15,136 nt of DNA. It comes from Actinomycetes bacterium (GTDB lineage Bacteria > Planctomycetota > Phycisphaerae > JAACET01). Location of the stretch: positions 1 through 15,136 of the forward strand of contig DAOVKO010000022.1 of NCBI GenBank assembly GCA_030631725.1, written 5' to 3'. Of this stretch, positions 12,645 to 15,136 are shown in pieces. The first letter of the stretch is position 1; each line of letters begins with the position of its first letter. A model generated the notes under the pieces. That model was not told where the DNA came from and did not search any database. It saw only the letters and a program-made list of their open reading frames with translations. The position numbers and the translations under genes are program-made.

Positions 12645-13198
12645 AGCTCAGTCCTCTTCAGTATTCCTCGCAGACGCTTATGTGCCCGCGAAAGTTGTTT
12701 GCTCACCGTCCCCATAGCTCGACCCGTCATCTTGGAAATTCCTCGAATGCTTTGCTCATTGAAGTACTTCAGCATCACTACTTGCCGTTCATGCCTTGGC
12801 AATTTCATCACGGCTGTCAGCACCTCCTGCAACCCCTCATCTAGTTGCCCGTCGCAATCCTGGGCCGCCGCGATCTTCGATTCCTCCAGCGAGGCCATTT
12901 TCACCCGCAACCGCCCCCTGCTGATAGCCTCTCGCCTTGCGATTTTCAACACCCAGTACCCAAACGCCTCCGGCTTGCGCAGCTCGGCCAGCTTCTCATA
13001 CGCAATCACAAAGCAATCCTGAGCCACATCTTCTGCCGCGTGACTATCGCCCAGCACACTCAGCGCCACCCCCCGAACCGCCCGCTCATAGCGTCTGACC
13101 AGCTCGGCGAACGCTCTGCGTTCCCCTCCCACCACCGCTTTTACCAATTCAGCATCCGCTTGCACGTGCACCTCGAAGTCGCCTACAACTGCCCCCAC
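12641..13198 (-). CDS. ECF RNA polymerase sigma factor
   Basis: 185 aa from the preferred GTG at 13198. Region 2 is clear: DAELVKAVVGGERRAFAELVRRYERAVRGVALSVLGDSHAAEDVAQDCFVIAYEKLAELRKPEAFGYWVLKIARREAISRGR, including the -10-binding DAED-like segment. Region 4 is LPRHERQVVMLKYFNEQSIRGISKMTGRAMGTVSKQLSRAHKRLR, a helix-turn-helix for the -35 box. The frame is open to a TTG at 13297, but those 33 codons are A/T-rich and unlike ECF proteins. GGGAGA 9 nt before GTG 13198 supports the shorter form. It is translationally coupled to the putative anti-sigma gene and probably activates its own operon in response to an envelope signal; target genes are unknown. It diverges from the M14 peptidase gene. 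Confidence 0.92.
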   Translation of the reverse strand: MGAVVGDFEVHVQADAELVKAVVGGERRAFAELVRRYERAVRGVALSVLGDSHAAEDVAQDCFVIAYEKLAELRKPEAFGYWVLKIARREAISRGRLRVKMASLEESKIAAAQDCDGQLDEGLQEVLTAVMKLPRHERQVVMLKYFNEQSIRGISKMTGRAMGTVSKQLSRAHKRLRGILKRTEL

Positions 13199-13328
13199 CG
13201 GATAAGAGTCTCCCTGAATCGAAAATGCGACAAAAAAATGGAAAAATTCTTCCCCTCTCAAAATCAAGCTTCCCCAACACCCATTATTCTTATACAATCA
13301 AGTCGAACATACCCTCCGAGGCCCTTGA

Positions 13329-14288
13329 ATGAACTCACACCCAAGCTGCCCACTCCAATCACCCATTACCACCAGCTCGCCTTTATTACCGCTGTCATTC
13401 CCGCGCAGGGCGGGCTTATCCGCGCGACGGCGCGAATCCATCTTATCTTTTATCGCCACAATACCCCGTGCGGGAGCACGTGGTTTTTTACTGTTTCTTC
13501 TTTTGCTTTTTTCAGCCATCGCCCTGCCCGGCTGCTTTAGGACATCCGGCTCTCTGCCAGAGCCCGAACTAACAGTCCCACCTGTTCTTGAACCCGCCCG
13601 ACCGAGACACGAAACATCCATCCGCACCGTAACTCTCGGCTACTCCGTCCAGGGCAAACCTCTGGTTATGACCGTCTTCGGTTTTGGCCCCAACCCCATC
13701 TTCATCTTTGGCGGCATCCACGGCACCGAGCCCACCAGCGCCCAGTTGGCCAACCGTCTGGTTAGTCTTCTCCGGGACAACCCCCAGATCTGGCGAAATA
13801 CTCCCATAGCCATTCTCCCTCAAGCCAACCCCGACGGTTTGGCCAAAGGTACCCGCCAGAACATTAATGGCGTCGATTGCAATCGCAATTTCCCCGCTAA
13901 TAATTGGCGAACATCCCGACCGGGACATCGATTCTATGGTGGCCCGCGCCCCCTCAGTGAGCCTGAAACCCAGGCCATCGTCAAAGCCGTCCAGACGCTC
14001 CAGCCCCGCTTCATCGTTCCCATCCATTCAATACCCGGGGGAAAATACTGTAATAACTACGACGGCCCTGCCCGAGTCCTCGCCGAAATCATGGCCCAAA
14101 AGAACCACTATCCCGTAAAAGCCAGCATGGGCTATCCCACGCCGGGGAGCTTCGGCAGTTGGGCCGGTATCGACAGAAACATCCCCACCATCACTCTTGA
14201 GTTACCCCGCGAACAGCCCATAAGCCGAGTCTGGCTCGCCAATCGCAACGCCATCCTCGCCGCAGCCCAGACTCACATCGGCCGCTAG
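13329..14288 (+). CDS. M14-family zinc peptidase lipoprotein, MpaA-like
   Basis: 319 aa. The fold matches zinc carboxypeptidases of the murein peptide amidase (MpaA) type, which trim peptidoglycan peptides. Zinc ligands fit H131 and E134 (GGIHGTEPTSAQ) and H233 (VPIHSIPGGKY); substrate-binding residues are in RQNINGVDCNRNFP (N185, R186); the catalytic Glu is E291 (TITLELPRE). It has a lipobox ALPGC (Cys69) after the hydrophobic segment GFLLFLLLLFSAIALPG, so the enzyme is probably a lipoprotein in the periplasm. The n-region is odd: about 50 residues precede the hydrophobic core, and 22-37 are encoded by a GC-rich palindromic repeat. No standard start exists between this ATG and a TTG inside the core, and GAGG lies 7 nt upstream of the ATG. 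The stop codon lies inside another palindromic element. Confidence 0.88.
   Translation: MNSHPSCPLQSPITTSSPLLPLSFPRRAGLSARRRESILSFIATIPRAGARGFLLFLLLLFSAIALPGCFRTSGSLPEPELTVPPVLEPARPRHETSIRTVTLGYSVQGKPLVMTVFGFGPNPIFIFGGIHGTEPTSAQLANRLVSLLRDNPQIWRNTPIAILPQANPDGLAKGTRQNINGVDCNRNFPANNWRTSRPGHRFYGGPRPLSEPETQAIVKAVQTLQPRFIVPIHSIPGGKYCNNYDGPARVLAEIMAQKNHYPVKASMGYPTPGSFGSWAGIDRNIPTITLELPREQPISRVWLANRNAILAAAQTHIGR
13393..13440 (+). repeat. TGTCATTCCCGCG-type palindromic repeat within coding sequence
   Basis: Begins TGTCATTCCCGCGCAGGGCG and ends GCGCGAATCCA. It contains CCCGC/GCGGG and CGCGC/GCGCG hairpins. Strings of the type TGTCATTCCCGCG...GCGGGAATCC are common dispersed repeats in bacterial genomes. 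Here it is read in frame as residues 22-37 of the M14 lipoprotein, adding LSFPRRAGLSARRRES to the signal region. Confidence 0.65.
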
Positions 14289-14430
14289 TGGTCTGTAACA
14301 CATGATTTGCGGGCTTGTCATTGCGAGGCCTGTGAAGCAGGCCGCGGCAATCTTGACCGTCCGAGAGGTTGAGATTGCTTCGCTCCGCTCGCAATGACAC
14401 CCAGCAGTTGAGCTGTTACAGACTGCTAGC
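14284..14430. repeat. 147-bp nested inverted-repeat element (MITE/REP-like)
   Basis: The outer arms GCTAGTGGTCTGTAACA (14284-14300) and TGTTACAGACTGCTAGC (14414-14430) are 17-bp inverted copies with two mismatches. Inside are perfect 12-bp arms TGTCATTGCGAG (14316-14327) and CTCGCAATGACA (14388-14399). Inside those are two hairpins: GGCCT/AGGCC (14327-14331 with 14339-14343) and GCAATCT/AGATTGC (14347-14353 with 14372-14378). The TGTCATTGCGAG...CTCGCAATGACA core resembles a dispersed repeat seen in many bacterial genomes. There is no coding capacity, so any mobility would need a transposase in trans. The left arm contains the stop codon of the M14 gene. Confidence 0.82.
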
Positions 14431-14437
14431 CTTTTCC

Positions 14438-14466
14438 TCGACCACGCCCCGCTTTTATGCTATTCT
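14438..14466 (+). promoter_or_regulatory. possible promoter of comM-like gene
   Basis: TCGACC (14438-14443), a 17-bp spacer and TATTCT (14461-14466) preceded by TGC give a moderate sigma-70 match with an extended -10, about 57 bp before the ATG at 14523. It starts 8 bp after the nested repeat element ends. Confidence 0.45.
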
Positions 14467-14522
14467 CTACAAGGTCCTGCCCACTTGCCGGGCTTACCTA
14501 TCGTCTTCTTGGGATTTTCGAC

Positions 14523-15136
14523 ATGCTAACCAGACTACACAGCGTTGCCTTATCTGGCATCGAGGGTTTCCCTTGCGAGGTCGAAGTGGACGTCACCAAT
14601 CGAGGCCTGCCCCAGTCCGTTCTCGTCGGCCTGCCCGACCAGGCCACAAAGGAATCCCTCGAACGCATCCGCGCCGCCCTCACCAATTGCGGCTATCAAT
14701 GGCCCCGCCACCGCACCGTAATAAACCTCGCCCCCGCCGACCTCAAGAAGGAGGGCTCCGCCTTTGATCTACCCATCGCTCTGGGCATGATCGCAGCCGA
14801 CGGCCAAGTTACCGACGATGGCCTTGACGATTTTCTAGTCGCTGGCGAGTTAGCCCTCGATGGCCGAGTCCGCCCCATCAAGGGCGCCCTATCCATGGCC
14901 ATTCTCGCCAAGGACAAGGGCTTCTCCCGCATGATCGTCCCCGCTGCCAACGCCCCTGAAGCCGCCGTCGTCGCTGACCTCGATGTCTTCCCCGTAACCT
15001 CGCTGACCGAGGCCGTCGGACTGATCACCGGCCAATTGCAGCTCGACCCTACGCATGTGGATCTCGACCAAGCCTTCGCCCAGGCTGCCACCTACGACCT
15101 CGATTTCGCCGACGTCCGCGGCCAGGAGCACGTCAA
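14523..15136 (+). CDS. comM: YifB/ComM family Mg-chelatase-like AAA+ ATPase, 5' part
   Basis: Partial gene cut by the window end; 204 codons are present of a protein usually about 500 aa long. It begins MLTRLHSVALSGIEGFPCEVEVDVTNRGLP, then VLVGLPDQATKESLERIRAAL, TVINLAPADLKKEGSAFDLPIALGMIAA and FLVAGELALDGRVRPIKGALSMAILAKDKG, the N-terminal ChlI-like domain of the YifB/ComM family. The text ends at FADVRGQEHVK, just where the AAA+ domain with the Walker A motif should start. ComM is a hexameric helicase that promotes branch migration during natural transformation in Vibrio and Haemophilus; YifB-type genes are widespread also in bacteria without known competence. The ATG at 14523 has no clear Shine-Dalgarno. 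Confidence 0.94.
   Translation, partial: MLTRLHSVALSGIEGFPCEVEVDVTNRGLPQSVLVGLPDQATKESLERIRAALTNCGYQWPRHRTVINLAPADLKKEGSAFDLPIALGMIAADGQVTDDGLDDFLVAGELALDGRVRPIKGALSMAILAKDKGFSRMIVPAANAPEAAVVADLDVFPVTSLTEAVGLITGQLQLDPTHVDLDQAFAQAATYDLDFADVRGQEHV

Noticed and set aside
13199..13297. N-terminal extension of the ECF sigma factor from TTG 13297
   Set aside because: The 33 extra codons are A/T-rich, unlike ECF proteins, and a better ribosome binding site precedes GTG 13198.
13467..13489. CGTGC/GCACG hairpin followed by T6 as a terminator
   Set aside because: The stem is only 5 bp, three bases separate it from the T run, and it lies inside the M14 coding sequence where the T run encodes the signal peptide core.
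12845..13540. 231-codon + strand frame across the sigma factor start
   Set aside because: Antisense to region 2 of the ECF sigma factor and overlapping the M14 gene; Pro/His/Ser-rich with no domain.

Overview
The window looks like a chromosomal segment of a planctomycete, most likely class Phycisphaerae. This is inferred from several PEP-CTERM proteins (two of the HKMHxPQ type), weak or absent Shine-Dalgarno sites at several genes, a DUF2752 protein, a TPR protein beside rpsT, an ECF sigma/anti-sigma pair with a large extracytoplasmic part, and many intergenic palindromic repeats. No rRNA, tRNA, CRISPR array, transposase or phage gene was seen.

Region 1 (1-4605, + strand) is a PEP-CTERM cluster. 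Two paralogous exported proteins (536-1327 and 1433-2278) carry the same C-terminal sorting tail. Each is followed by a virtually identical block with a perfect 14-bp hairpin. Next comes one uninterrupted ORF (2455-4311) that reads as two complete PEP-CTERM proteins end to end, the second with its own signal peptide and ribosome binding site (3637-3642, ATG 3652). A strong intrinsic terminator (4478-4510) closes the cluster. PEP-CTERM proteins are exported and processed at the envelope by an exosortase, which is not encoded here.

Region 2 (4606-7790, - strand) is a probable four-gene operon read from right to left: a DUF2752 membrane protein, two homologous lipoproteins of unknown function, and a GT4-like glycosyltransferase. 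It diverges from region 3 at a compact intergenic region where an imperfect inverted repeat (7833-7866) overlaps the -35 boxes of two back-to-back promoters.

Region 3 (7936-11477, + strand) holds a TPR protein, ribosomal protein S20 (rpsT), an ABC-2 type permease without its ATPase, a wedged 51-codon ORF that may be a dispersed repeat, and holo-ACP synthase (acpS).

Region 4 (11511-13198, - strand) is an ECF sigma factor with a membrane-anchored putative anti-sigma factor, overlapping by ATGA.

Region 5 (13329-15136, + strand) is an M14/MpaA-like zinc peptidase lipoprotein whose N-terminal extension is partly encoded by a GC-rich palindromic repeat. After it come a 147-bp nested inverted-repeat element overlapping its stop codon and the 5' part of a ComM/YifB-type ATPase gene cut by the window end.

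The most noteworthy items are the duplicated PEP-CTERM tail plus hairpin module, the double PEP-CTERM ORF, the C10 tract in a PEP-CTERM gene, the divergent operator, the nested palindromic element and the uncharacterised lipoprotein/glycosyltransferase operon.
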